From contig JAQVWG010000009.1 of assembly GCA_028698585.1 (NCBI GenBank), positions 1 through 64,000 of the forward strand: a stretch of 64,000 bases of DNA. Reading direction: 5' to 3'. The position numbers were made by a program, and so were the translations under genes. The DNA comes from Clostridia bacterium (GTDB lineage Bacteria; Bacillota; Clostridia; Christensenellales; CAG-314). Numbering within the stretch: the first letter of the stretch is position 1; each line of letters begins with the position of its first letter. Shown piece after piece: positions 26,434-35,561 of this stretch. Under the pieces are notes generated by a model. That model saw nothing but the letters and a program-made list of their open reading frames with translations. It did no database searches and had not been told where the DNA came from.

Positions 26434-27213
26434 ATGTTAAGGCAAACACTCATAATCAAGCAGATAGACAACAGATTCAGTAAGGACAGGAACAGTATAA
26501 CTGGTATAGCCAAACTGACCTGCGAGAACACTACAACTAACGTGGAATTGAAGTTGTATAATGTTAACACACGCATTAATGCACAGTGGATACTGGCATT
26601 ACAGTGTGGTAACGCTCACTATCTACCTATGGATTCTTTGACAACCTTCACTCACACCATTGTTGAGAACAAGATAGACAGGGTGTCATTGATTGTACTT
26701 GCTAAACAAGACAAACTGTATCCCGTTGCTCACGCATCAACCCATTTAGTAGACTACGACAACAGATTACTCACACTGGCTCAAGCACAGGACTACGGCG
26801 ACCACCAGTCGAGTTATTCGCAATACGAGAAGTTCATCGTTGCAACAGATAACTACTACACATTTAATCCCGATTTAATTTCCCAATACAGAAGCGCTCT
26901 GGATATATTCTACCAGAACGGCACTACTGGATATTTCGTTCAAGTTAAGAAGCATTTGATAGAGTTATTCGACAGTTTTCCTGCTTATCCCCCATTGATT
27001 CAACTCATAGACAACTCATATTGGATAAGAATACAACGCAAGGACGCATTTTTCTGCCTAGGTATATTGACGGATAGGGGTGTACCTACACATATCTGTT
27101 ATGCACTACCCCTAAGGCATGCTTTATCACCCAATTTACACGATTATCACATCATATACCAGAGTGCCATAGACGGCAAACTGACTACTGATTATCAACC
27201 CATAACTCAATAA
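26434..27213 (+). CDS. Hypothetical protein
   Basis: A 259-residue soluble protein without signal peptide or membrane helix. I recognise no domain. The N-terminal 70 residues look like a beta-rich domain (IKLTC and VELKLYNVN strands), while the C-terminal 100 (SQYRSALDIFYQNGTTGYF, then WIRIQRKDAFFCLGIL) looks mixed alpha/beta. Base composition is like the core genes. The coding sense is supported by the absence of stops over 780 bases and by core-like codon choice. The ribosome binding site is weak. It stands alone between the zinc operon and a lipoprotein gene. Confidence 0.65.
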   Translation: MLRQTLIIKQIDNRFSKDRNSITGIAKLTCENTTTNVELKLYNVNTRINAQWILALQCGNAHYLPMDSLTTFTHTIVENKIDRVSLIVLAKQDKLYPVAHASTHLVDYDNRLLTLAQAQDYGDHQSSYSQYEKFIVATDNYYTFNPDLISQYRSALDIFYQNGTTGYFVQVKKHLIELFDSFPAYPPLIQLIDNSYWIRIQRKDAFFCLGILTDRGVPTHICYALPLRHALSPNLHDYHIIYQSAIDGKLTTDYQPITQ

Positions 27214-27601
27214 CACTTATAATACGTTAAACTGTCAACGGAAGCAACGTTTCTATCAACACACTTATTGTGTTATCAACCTAATGTAATTTTCTGTTGG
27301 ACCTTATTATAACATTAACTGTGACAAACGCAACCTAACTATGATAACATCATTTTAATTTATTATAAACGGCCTTAACGTAAATCTATTTTCATCATGC
27401 CAACGCAACTATAATTAATAACGCATCAATAGAGTGCCGTAATTAACAGAGCCCCTTTCCTTTCCCACCAACAACAAGATATTATATATACATATTGACT
27501 GCGATAGGCAGTATGGGTATCTAATAACTTTGACAACGATAGCACTTATTTATTATGCTTCGCCTTAATAACGTGGATTTATACTTTGATTATAATTTTG
27601 C
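27214..27601. other. AT-rich intergenic stretch
   Basis: No gene is seen. There is a small hairpin AACACA/TGTGTT at 27258-27275 without a T run. The promoter at 27602-27630 follows. Confidence 0.6.
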
Positions 27602-27630
27602 TTGCTTTATTCGCGTTATTATTATATAAT
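27602..27630 (+). promoter_or_regulatory. Promoter of the propeller-like lipoprotein gene
   Basis: TTGCTT (27602-27607), 17 bases, TATAAT (27625-27630). The leader also contains a possible hairpin TCGCCTT/AAGGCGA between about 27648 and 27679. Confidence 0.7.
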
Positions 27631-27699
27631 ACTTGCTGACAAAAAAATCGCCTTGATAGAGCATAGATGAAGGCGAACAGGACAGTAGGAGAACTAACA

Positions 27700-29160
27700 A
27701 TGGTAAAAAAGATTTCTATAGTTGTGGTTATGGTGTTACTCCTTAGCGTATTGCTGACCTTGGTCGGCTGTGGCGGAGAGAATTATGACTTTGTTGCGTT
27801 GACTGGAGATACAACCGGCGAGGTTACCAGTAATGGTGGTATTGCCGTTATTAAAGGCAACTATCTGTATTATGTCAATGGATACCTCCCATACAGCAAC
27901 TCGCTATCTAACAAGTATGGCGCAGTTACGGAAGGATGCATTATGCGTATGGCACTTGCCGACTTGGACACTTACTATCAAGCCGAAGAGGCAGATAGGA
28001 CAGCTATCCTTAATGCCAAGTCTGTAATAGTTGTACCTAAACACATTCACTATGAGAACACCAGCGATAAATCATTAAATGGTATCTATATTTTTGGCGA
28101 CAGACTATACTACTTCTCAACCAGTGTTACTACTGATAAGAACGGCAAGATACAGAGTCAGTGGCCAGTATTACTCAGTTGTAAACTAGATGGCACGGAC
28201 ACTAAACTGCACTACACATTTAATTCATATAATCTATCTACTTCGACAGACGCAACACTGATTACCTGCCTATGTCAGAACGGTAATTCCGTATACGTTA
28301 TGTATGTTGAGGGTACTACACTTAATTGTCTAGAAGTAAGTGATAATACCAAGATAACCAAGAGCGTGCAGGACATTCACAACTACGTTTTCGACCAAGA
28401 GAATTGCAGAGTGTACTTCACTAATGATGACAAGAGCGTGCTATATTGCTACACCATAGGTAAAGAGAACAAAGAAGCCATTCATGTATCCCCTGCTGAT
28501 TACTTTGACAATGTTACCCTATCGCCCAACTTCATTGCCGATGGTAAACTGTACTATCTAGTAGAAGGTGTAGTTCGTGATACCAACAATTCTATATATC
28601 GTGCTTATTACAACAATAACGGCGTTGCAACGAAAGAACTTATAATTGGACCGTTAGCCACGCTTCCTAGCAGTTATTTAGCGTGTGACGGTTATTATAT
28701 CTATCCCGACACTAACAGCACCAAGGTTGCAATATATGACGTGAGCACACAACAAATCAAGAGGACCTCAGCACTAACAGGTATAGTGCTGGACAAGATA
28801 GATAATGGCGTAATCTATTTTTATGCAACCAACGTACTATACAGAATAGATATGAGCACAATCGACTGGACAAGCGACAGAGCAATTACCGTTACAGGCA
28901 CAGAAGTAAATGAGACCATTGTAGACCTGATGAAGGGTATCATTACCAACGTAAATCAGTCTATATGGTGCAAGTACGATATGTGTGGCGACTATGTGTT
29001 CATCATTTCTAACACATCAGTGACTGCCGACACCTATGATGGACAGCTTAAGTACAACGCTATTAAAGTTGCCCACAAGAATAACTTCAGCGTTGAGGCC
29101 AGTACAGAGAAGCAACTCAACCTATCTGTTTATACAGAAGTGATACAACCCACTGAATAA
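27700..29160 (+). CDS. Lipoprotein with beta-propeller-like (DUF5050-type) repeats
   Basis: A 486-residue secreted lipoprotein. The signal peptide (KKISIVVVMVLLLSVLLTL) ends in lipobox LVGC. The mature part repeats short strands of the kind YLYYVNG, RLYYFST, KLYYLVE and VIYFYA, each with paired aromatic residues, as in DUF5050-like beta-propellers that occur on Clostridia surfaces. Ligand unknown. I start at ATG 27700, which follows AGGAG; an upstream in-frame ATG at 27667 lacks a site and would put a charged stretch before the signal peptide. Confidence 0.8.
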   Translation: MVKKISIVVVMVLLLSVLLTLVGCGGENYDFVALTGDTTGEVTSNGGIAVIKGNYLYYVNGYLPYSNSLSNKYGAVTEGCIMRMALADLDTYYQAEEADRTAILNAKSVIVVPKHIHYENTSDKSLNGIYIFGDRLYYFSTSVTTDKNGKIQSQWPVLLSCKLDGTDTKLHYTFNSYNLSTSTDATLITCLCQNGNSVYVMYVEGTTLNCLEVSDNTKITKSVQDIHNYVFDQENCRVYFTNDDKSVLYCYTIGKENKEAIHVSPADYFDNVTLSPNFIADGKLYYLVEGVVRDTNNSIYRAYYNNNGVATKELIIGPLATLPSSYLACDGYYIYPDTNSTKVAIYDVSTQQIKRTSALTGIVLDKIDNGVIYFYATNVLYRIDMSTIDWTSDRAITVTGTEVNETIVDLMKGIITNVNQSIWCKYDMCGDYVFIISNTSVTADTYDGQLKYNAIKVAHKNNFSVEASTEKQLNLSVYTEVIQPTE

Positions 29161-29203
29161 CGTTAAGGCTACTTGACAGTGGTTGAGTATAAACTATCAA
29201 TAT

Positions 29204-29240
29204 AGGGACTGTCCCATATAAGACACGTCCCTTGTTTTTT
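29204..29240 (+). terminator. Terminator or attenuator before proS
   Basis: AGGGAC (29204-29209) pairs with GTCCCT (29227-29232), then TTGTTTTTTT. It can end the lipoprotein gene. A TTGACA at 29173 with TATCAA 16 bases on would put transcription start just before it, so it could instead act as an attenuator of proS. No T-box or S-box sequence is evident. Confidence 0.6.
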
Positions 29241-29292
29241 TCGATAAGCCCCTATACAGTAACATTAATGTAGGGCGATTAAGGAGAGCATT

Positions 29293-30720
29293 ATGGAAAA
29301 AGAGTTCGTTAAAGAGATAGCAGACATTAATACTGACTTTTCTCAATGGTATACAGACGTAGTCAAGAAGGCCGAACTGGCTGATTATGGTCCTGCAAAG
29401 GGCACAATAGTTTTTCGCCCATACGGATATGCTATATGGGAGAATCTACAACACGAGTTGGACACGCGATTGAAGGCTACCGGACACGTCAATGCATACT
29501 TTCCCATGCTCATACCAATGTCTTTGCTAACTAAAGAGAGCGAGCATGTCGAGGGATTTGCACCGGAGGTGGCGACCATTACACAGGTTGGCAAGGAAGT
29601 GTTGGATGAACCCATTGTCATAAGACCCACCAGCGAGACGGTTATTTGCTCAATGTACAGCAAGTGGGTGCAGTCATACAGAGATTTACCGATACTAATC
29701 AATCAGTGGGCTAACGTCGTGCGCTGGGAGAAGACGACTCGTCCGTTTTTGCGCACTAGAGAGTTCTTATGGCAAGAGGGACACACGGTACACGCAACTG
29801 AGTCGGAGGCACTTAACGAGGCTATAGATATACTGAAATTATATGAGAAGTTCTGCAAGGAGATTCTGGCGATACCAGTACTTACAGGTCGCAAAACGGA
29901 AAAAGAAAAGTTCGCTGGTGCAGTTACGACATTCGGTATGGAGAGCATGACGCTAGACGGCAAGAGTCTGCAATCGGGTACAACACACTATCTAGGACAG
30001 AACTTTTCTCACGCATACGATATCAAGTTCCTCGATAAGACGGGTAAACTCGAATACGCATATCAGACCAGCTGGGGAGTATCGACAAGACTATTGGGCG
30101 CATTGATTATGGCGCATGGCGATCAGAGAGGACTCGTTCTGCCCCCTATGGTAGCACCCGTTCAGGTTATCGTTATACCTATCGCTCAACATAAAGAGAG
30201 CGTTACCCAGACGGTCGAAAAATTAGTTGCGCTACTCAAAAGTAAAGGTATCAGAGCTCAGGCTGACTATAGCGAGAACAGCACTGGTTGGAAATACAAT
30301 CAATGGGAGATGAAGGGAGTATCTCTACGCATTGAGGTTGGACCTCGTGACATCGAGAACGGCGCTATGATACTCACTCGCAGAGATACTCACGATAAGG
30401 TAACCGCAACTCTATTCGACGTAAAGGCCGTTAAAAAACTGCTCAGTACCATACAGAAGGATATGTATGTGAAGGCCAAGAAGTTCATGCAGGCACATAT
30501 TGTCAAAGTCCACACTATGGAGCAGATGAAAGAACAGCTAGATAAGGGCAATATGGTCAAGGCTATATGGTGTGGCTGTCAAGAATGTGAATTGATGGTT
30601 AAGGAGCGACTTCAAGCAACCATCAGAGTCATTACTAACGAACACCTCAAGGGCAAGTGCATATTCTGCACGCAAGTTAAAGAAGATGCCAAAGAAGTAA
30701 TATTCGCAAGGGCATACTAA
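29293..30720 (+). CDS. proS: Prolyl-tRNA synthetase (short, archaeal/eukaryotic-like type)
   Basis: A 475-residue class II synthetase that charges tRNA-Pro. Motif 2 and flanks read IRPTSETVICSMYSKW, WANVVRWEKTTRPFLRTREF and WQEGHTVHAT; the anticodon-binding domain follows near residue 290. The C-terminal domain has CGCQECE and CIFC, the Cys pairs of the zinc-binding domain of this type. It lacks the editing insertion of the long bacterial type. Behind AAGGAG, single gene, closed by a terminator at 30749. Confidence 0.97.
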   Translation: MEKEFVKEIADINTDFSQWYTDVVKKAELADYGPAKGTIVFRPYGYAIWENLQHELDTRLKATGHVNAYFPMLIPMSLLTKESEHVEGFAPEVATITQVGKEVLDEPIVIRPTSETVICSMYSKWVQSYRDLPILINQWANVVRWEKTTRPFLRTREFLWQEGHTVHATESEALNEAIDILKLYEKFCKEILAIPVLTGRKTEKEKFAGAVTTFGMESMTLDGKSLQSGTTHYLGQNFSHAYDIKFLDKTGKLEYAYQTSWGVSTRLLGALIMAHGDQRGLVLPPMVAPVQVIVIPIAQHKESVTQTVEKLVALLKSKGIRAQADYSENSTGWKYNQWEMKGVSLRIEVGPRDIENGAMILTRRDTHDKVTATLFDVKAVKKLLSTIQKDMYVKAKKFMQAHIVKVHTMEQMKEQLDKGNMVKAIWCGCQECELMVKERLQATIRVITNEHLKGKCIFCTQVKEDAKEVIFARAY

Positions 30721-30748
30721 TAATCATAAGTGTCGCAATGCAAATCTA

Positions 30749-30783
30749 AAGGGCTGTATGAAATAACGTACAGCCCTTATTTA
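30749..30783 (+). terminator. Terminator of proS
   Basis: AAGGGCTGTA (30749-30758) pairs with TACAGCCCTT (30769-30778), followed by ATTTAAT. Confidence 0.85.
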
Positions 30784-30908
30784 ATAACCACTCATAAAAA
30801 TTGTCTATTTGTTGTGTTGATACATTATATCAGTACGTCTCTAGTGCCACTTACCTTAGCAGTGCACGCATCAATCAAACGGATATCACATTAGCTTGAA
30901 GAGTGCAC

Positions 30909-31334
30909 TTAATTTATCCTCTTGAGCACTTCTTGAACTGTGCGCATATCGCACTGTCCTGCGTACTGACTCTTGAAGTGTTTCATAACGTAGGGAACAC
31001 TCTTATCGGGTAGACATGCAATAATGTCAGCTATCTCGTGTTCGCTTAGCATTTTGGGCAAAAATCTCTCTACACAGTTGTATTGAGCCTGAATCTTGGC
31101 CGTTCTCTCTGCGTTACCTACCTTGATATAACCATCTTTTTCCTCACTCAACTCCTTGAGCGTTTTCATCAAAATAGCAACTACGTCACTGTCATTCAGT
31201 TCCCTTTCCTGTGTGCGCAGGTTAATCTCTGCCAGTTTGACTTTATTAAGCACCACACTTAATATATCTCTTGTGTCTGTATCCTTGTCTTTGAGGGCCT
31301 GAATATTGGCCTTCTTTAATTCATCTATTAGCAT
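30909..31334 (-). CDS. yqeY: GatB/YqeY domain protein
   Basis: A 141-residue YqeY-like protein, similar to the tail domain of GatB (tRNA-dependent amidotransferase). The opening MLIDELKKANIQALKDKD, the central EKDGYIKVGNAE and the end MKHFKSQYAGQCDMRTVQEV are typical. The biochemical role of free YqeY is not settled. I chose ATG 31334 (GGAGG upstream), not an upstream ATG that would reach into the preceding gene. It follows the SMC-like gene by 16 bases, so both are likely co-transcribed. Confidence 0.88.
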   Translation of the reverse strand: MLIDELKKANIQALKDKDTDTRDILSVVLNKVKLAEINLRTQERELNDSDVVAILMKTLKELSEEKDGYIKVGNAERTAKIQAQYNCVERFLPKMLSEHEIADIIACLPDKSVPYVMKHFKSQYAGQCDMRTVQEVLKRIN

Positions 31335-31350
31335 ATTATATCCTCCTTTA

Positions 31351-33909
31351 TTAGTTACGTGTATATTGCACTGCATTGACCACATTAAGTTGATTGAACT
31401 TATATATGGCATTCTTGATTACGTCCTTCTGACTTGACATCTTATCATCAATAATCAGCCAGTTACCTGATTGTGTGTACAAAGTGGGCACCGCCAACTC
31501 CAAACAAATATAGATAAGGCATTTATCAGAAGTGGATAGTTTACTGTACTCGATTGTTAAATCCTCCTTACGAACGATAATACCATTATTATATTCAACT
31601 GAATACTGGTCAGCGACCATGGCTAGGTTAGCGTTAGCATTAACTATGAATCTGTCAATCTTATCGGTGTCTGTTACAAGGCGTCTAATCACCTTGACCT
31701 TACTATTGTCTAATTGCTTATTGCGTTCCTGTTGTATAACTAGACGCCTAATCAATTTCTCTTGCTTATCAATAGCATTATCTAACTCGGTGCTAAGTCT
31801 ACACATACGCTTGTACTCGTTCTGTGTGCGACTGTTATAGGTGCATATCTTATCTATCAGTTTATCTAGGTAGAACCTGCGCTTGTCCTCTCTATCCAAC
31901 ACCTCTAAGAGGGCGTCCGTCCATTGTGGGTAAGGATTATACTTTCGTATGTTGCCTATCAGCTTGTTCTTGATTCTGTCGCTATCCGTATTCTCTTTAG
32001 TTGCCACAACTCTCAACTTATTCGACTGCATTCTCATGGATTTGACTTGCTTATTGGCCATAGTACGAGCGCGCGAGAACTCATTAACTTTATCATTCAA
32101 CTTGTCTTTGAGCGATTGTTTCTTCTGTAACAACACGTACAGCTTGTCAATAGTATTGAGTAATGTCTCCCTTCTCTCCTCTCTCTTGCCAATAAGTATG
32201 CTAACGGGTCGTTTGGCACCCAGTTTGCTCTTAATTGTCAATAACTCCTCTCTCTCGGCTGTCAATTCAGCTATTCTCTGCTGTGGCGTCTTGTCGGCGT
32301 TGTCTATAAGCCACTTGCTATCTGCACTGTTGATACGGCATCCTAACAAGTCTACGCTATCCCCCAGTTCTATTGCCTTAAGATAGGGTAGAATGTTAAC
32401 TTTGCCCTTCTCGATAAGTTCACACTCAAATGCGTTGTAGATAAGTTTAGCATGCAAGTCGAAGTTAGTGGAGGTTGCAATAGTATTGTCGATTCGCCGT
32501 TCTGTAGCCTCTTTTCTGCCTATCAGCTGTAGCAGTTCCTCTCTTAATTGTAACAATCTGTCGTTCTTATCTGATATTGCTTCTTGATAATGTGTCAGTT
32601 GGTTTAGGGCAGTCTGCGCATTGTGGTCCAGTACCTGTTCATCCTTATCGCGATCTGTTAACACGAAGTCTCTGTAGTATGACTGCGTTTTCATCTGCGA
32701 TACTGTATTGCCTAGATTATCTATCTCGGCCTCCGTGCGCATAAGTTCGGTGCCTAATAGCTCGGTATCCTTGTCTATGCGTGTAATCTGCCCTTGCAGT
32801 TGACAAATGATGGCGTTGTACTCCTCCTTCTTGAGGTTGATTGCGCGTTGCAACACCTTCTTGGGGTCGGGAGGAATAACTTCGCCCGTACGCTCTAACA
32901 CGTGTGACAATATGGGACACTTTCGTTTGGCTTCATTGCGCAGTAATTGGTTGATATTGGCAATTTTAGCATCAGTGTCTTCTAGCGCAACATTGATTTC
33001 TAGTGAGCGCAATAATCCGTTTAACGTGCGCTGTGTAATGCCGAACTGCTTGGCTAGTGCCATCTGTTCATCTATAGATATCTCGAGTGCAACCTGTGCT
33101 TGTTTAATTAAACCTATGTCGGCGTATAAACTGTTAGTGCACTCGATAGGCTTATTTATCAGTCTATTTACATGCAGTGGATTATCAAGTAGATAATCCC
33201 TAATAATGCTATCACATCTATGGTCTATGAGGTCTGCGACATGCGTCAGTTTGTCGGCGTTGTCACGCTTGCCCATCAACAGTTTATAATCAGGCAGTAC
33301 TTGTCGCAATTTATTGACAGCAACTGCCTTAGGCAGAACTGATTGCATCTGCTCTTGTCTGGCCTCTAATTCATCTTGTAAGGCTTGTAGTCTAACTATA
33401 AGCGCACGCTTTTCTTCGATAACTGCCCGATTGCGCTCCTCTATGGCTTGATAATCCGTCTTCTTAATCTCTTCTACAACTTTATTAAAATCATCAAAAA
33501 TCTTGATATCCATCGTTTTCTCAAATCTCTCTTGTTGGTAAAAACTTACATAACATGCATCGATTACTGACTTAATGTTCCTCCCCAGTAATTTAGTGAG
33601 ATAAACTCCAATCTGGCTATCCTTAGCAATCAATTCTTCGTTAGTGCTATTGGTGTCGTATAGTAAGCAATCTATCCCCGAATCACTAACGTGCCTTTCT
33701 ATGCGATAATTACGGTTATCACAACTAAAATCTATATAGCAATCAATAGGCTCATAGAATCTGGTGGTAAGAAAAGTGGCTTGAATAATCCTTTGTAGTT
33801 TAGCAGTGCGCTTGAGCATCAAGTCATCCGTAGAACTCAATTTACCGATAGTATAGGTAAACTCCTCATTGCTGATGGTATCTACTATCTTGACTCTATG
33901 TAGTTGCAT
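31351..33909 (-). CDS. SMC/SbcC-like coiled-coil protein lacking a recognisable Walker A
   Basis: An 852-residue protein with the layout of an SMC or SbcC-type ATPase: N-terminal head, two long coiled-coil arms (about 150-430 and 520-760, rich in L, E, K, R), and a C-terminal head. The C-terminal head keeps a signature-like KLSTSDKCLIYICLELA and a Walker B-like NWLIIDD. A Q-loop-like SFYQQERFEK lies near residue 125. But the N-terminal head has IGKLSSTDDLMLKR where GxxGxGKS/T should stand, so ATP binding may be lost. It could be a structural or regulatory member. ATG 33909 follows GAGGAGGGG. It is divergent from the DnaD-like gene. Confidence 0.75.
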   Translation of the reverse strand: MQLHRVKIVDTISNEEFTYTIGKLSSTDDLMLKRTAKLQRIIQATFLTTRFYEPIDCYIDFSCDNRNYRIERHVSDSGIDCLLYDTNSTNEELIAKDSQIGVYLTKLLGRNIKSVIDACYVSFYQQERFEKTMDIKIFDDFNKVVEEIKKTDYQAIEERNRAVIEEKRALIVRLQALQDELEARQEQMQSVLPKAVAVNKLRQVLPDYKLLMGKRDNADKLTHVADLIDHRCDSIIRDYLLDNPLHVNRLINKPIECTNSLYADIGLIKQAQVALEISIDEQMALAKQFGITQRTLNGLLRSLEINVALEDTDAKIANINQLLRNEAKRKCPILSHVLERTGEVIPPDPKKVLQRAINLKKEEYNAIICQLQGQITRIDKDTELLGTELMRTEAEIDNLGNTVSQMKTQSYYRDFVLTDRDKDEQVLDHNAQTALNQLTHYQEAISDKNDRLLQLREELLQLIGRKEATERRIDNTIATSTNFDLHAKLIYNAFECELIEKGKVNILPYLKAIELGDSVDLLGCRINSADSKWLIDNADKTPQQRIAELTAEREELLTIKSKLGAKRPVSILIGKREERRETLLNTIDKLYVLLQKKQSLKDKLNDKVNEFSRARTMANKQVKSMRMQSNKLRVVATKENTDSDRIKNKLIGNIRKYNPYPQWTDALLEVLDREDKRRFYLDKLIDKICTYNSRTQNEYKRMCRLSTELDNAIDKQEKLIRRLVIQQERNKQLDNSKVKVIRRLVTDTDKIDRFIVNANANLAMVADQYSVEYNNGIIVRKEDLTIEYSKLSTSDKCLIYICLELAVPTLYTQSGNWLIIDDKMSSQKDVIKNAIYKFNQLNVVNAVQYTRN

Positions 33910-33966
33910 ATACCCCTCCTCGGCGTGAGATGTTGTCATATCATAGGTGCAAAAAATGAAATTGTC

Positions 33967-33994
33967 TTGACAAAATCTCTTGAATTAATACGCT
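33967..33994 (+). promoter_or_regulatory. Likely promoter of the DnaD-like/DnaC-like operon
   Basis: TTGACA (33967-33972), 16-base spacer, TACGCT (33989-33994). It lies in the divergent gap between the SMC-like gene and the DnaD-like gene. Confidence 0.5.
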
Positions 33995-34121
33995 ATCTGT
34001 GGTAGACTAGTTGCTACACAGTACCACATACGTCATAATTATATAGCCAAATATTAAATTAATCAAGACTTTTTTGTATTTGATGTGGCGATAGACAAAA
34101 AATTAAAGGAGATGCCATTAA

Positions 34122-35558
34122 ATGCCTTTTTGCACCTACTCGCAGGATATGAACGATACCAATTTCACAGTTGTTGATAACTGGTTCATAACACAATATA
34201 TGCCTGATGCACCCATCCATTGTGTAGAGGTATATTTGTTCGGATTAGCACTGTGTAAGGAGCACCCGTCCACTAATACCGTTGAGGTCATGAGTCGTGT
34301 TCTAGGCATCAGCAGAGATGACATATTGTCTGCATATTATTACTGGGAGGAGTTGGGACTGGTCAACATATTCAACAATGCAGAGTTGGAAATAGTCTAT
34401 TTACCCATTAGGCAGAATCAAAATATTCTTAAGAAAATCAAGAGTAGCAAGTACAATAGTTTTTGCAAACAAATGCAGAATACGTTCAAACACAGAATGT
34501 TGACACCTAATGAACTCAACGAATATTTCCTGTTTTTAGAGACAACATTCTTCCAGCCCGAAGCATTGGTTCATGTTGCGCAGTACTGTCTTGACCTCAA
34601 AGGGCAAGATATATCATATCAATACATACTGACTGTGGCACGCAGTCTATCTAGTGGTGGTATTAAGACCCTAGAAGCAGTACAGGATAAACTGAATGAA
34701 CATCCTAAATATAATCAAGATTTAATGTTGATATTTAAGGCTCTTAGAGTCAAACGCAAGATAGAGTACTATGACCGTGATATGTATGATAGGTGGACTA
34801 AAGAGTTTACGTTTAACCTAGACACCATTATTAAGATTGCGTCGACGTGTAAGGTAGGTGGAATGACTAGACTTAATAGTCTGTTGGAGGACTACTATCG
34901 CAAGAATCTGTTGTCAATTAAGGAGATAGATGCCTACGCAGAGCAGAAACAGGAGTTATTAACTATCGCCAAAGATATCAACAAGGCCATGGGAATATAC
35001 TACCAGAATGTCGACCCTATAATCGAGGAATACATAACACCTTGGCTTAATAAAGGATATGACTGCCCTACTTTGCTCAAGATTGCTAAATATTGTTTTA
35101 AGAACAACATAAGAACACTGTCAGGCATGGCAACGGTTGTTGATAAGTTCTACAAGAGAGGTTTAACATCAATCGAGGCAATAAATCAATACATAGAGCA
35201 GGTGTTATATAGCGACAGCAGTATCAAGCACATTCTTGACCAACTGGGTATAGTGCGTAGTGTGAGTAGTTATGACAGACAGTGTTATAAGACTTGGACA
35301 ACGGACTGGAAAACAGACAGTAAACTGTTAGAGTACGCTACCACTTTAGCGCAGAATACCACTAACCCAATGGCATATCTCAACAAAGTGCTATCTAATT
35401 ATCACAGTAATGGTATTAATTCTGTCGATATGGCTAGGAACACGACGGTCGCCACAGATATATTACCAAGGCGCAAGCAGAGAGATTATTCAGAGAGAGA
35501 ATACAGCGACCAAGAGTTGCGAGCATTGTTCGATAATCTCGAAGATGTGGAGGTATAG
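34122..35558 (+). CDS. DnaD-family replication protein with four DnaB_2-like repeats
   Basis: A 478-residue protein. An N-terminal winged-helix region (to about residue 95, with EVMSRVLGISRDDILSAYYY) is followed by four repeats of the DnaB_2 type at about 125-190, 203-272, 283-358 and 368-440. Each has a pattern like LLxIAxxCxxxxxxTL, then Yxx(N/G)LxSIxxI. DnaD proteins help load the replicative helicase at origins and restart sites. A usual DnaD has one or two such domains, so four is unusual. The gene for a DnaC-like ATPase follows after three bases, which supports a primosomal role. Confidence 0.85.
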   Translation: MPFCTYSQDMNDTNFTVVDNWFITQYMPDAPIHCVEVYLFGLALCKEHPSTNTVEVMSRVLGISRDDILSAYYYWEELGLVNIFNNAELEIVYLPIRQNQNILKKIKSSKYNSFCKQMQNTFKHRMLTPNELNEYFLFLETTFFQPEALVHVAQYCLDLKGQDISYQYILTVARSLSSGGIKTLEAVQDKLNEHPKYNQDLMLIFKALRVKRKIEYYDRDMYDRWTKEFTFNLDTIIKIASTCKVGGMTRLNSLLEDYYRKNLLSIKEIDAYAEQKQELLTIAKDINKAMGIYYQNVDPIIEEYITPWLNKGYDCPTLLKIAKYCFKNNIRTLSGMATVVDKFYKRGLTSIEAINQYIEQVLYSDSSIKHILDQLGIVRSVSSYDRQCYKTWTTDWKTDSKLLEYATTLAQNTTNPMAYLNKVLSNYHSNGINSVDMARNTTVATDILPRRKQRDYSEREYSDQELRALFDNLEDVEV

Positions 35559-35561
35559 ACA

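Noticed and set aside
26271-26576. Membrane-like protein on the minus strand opposite the hypothetical gene
   Set aside because: It has no ribosome binding site and overlaps the 5' end of the better supported plus-strand gene.
29161-29292. T-box leader for proS
   Set aside because: No conserved T-box sequence or specifier loop is visible, and the leader is too short.
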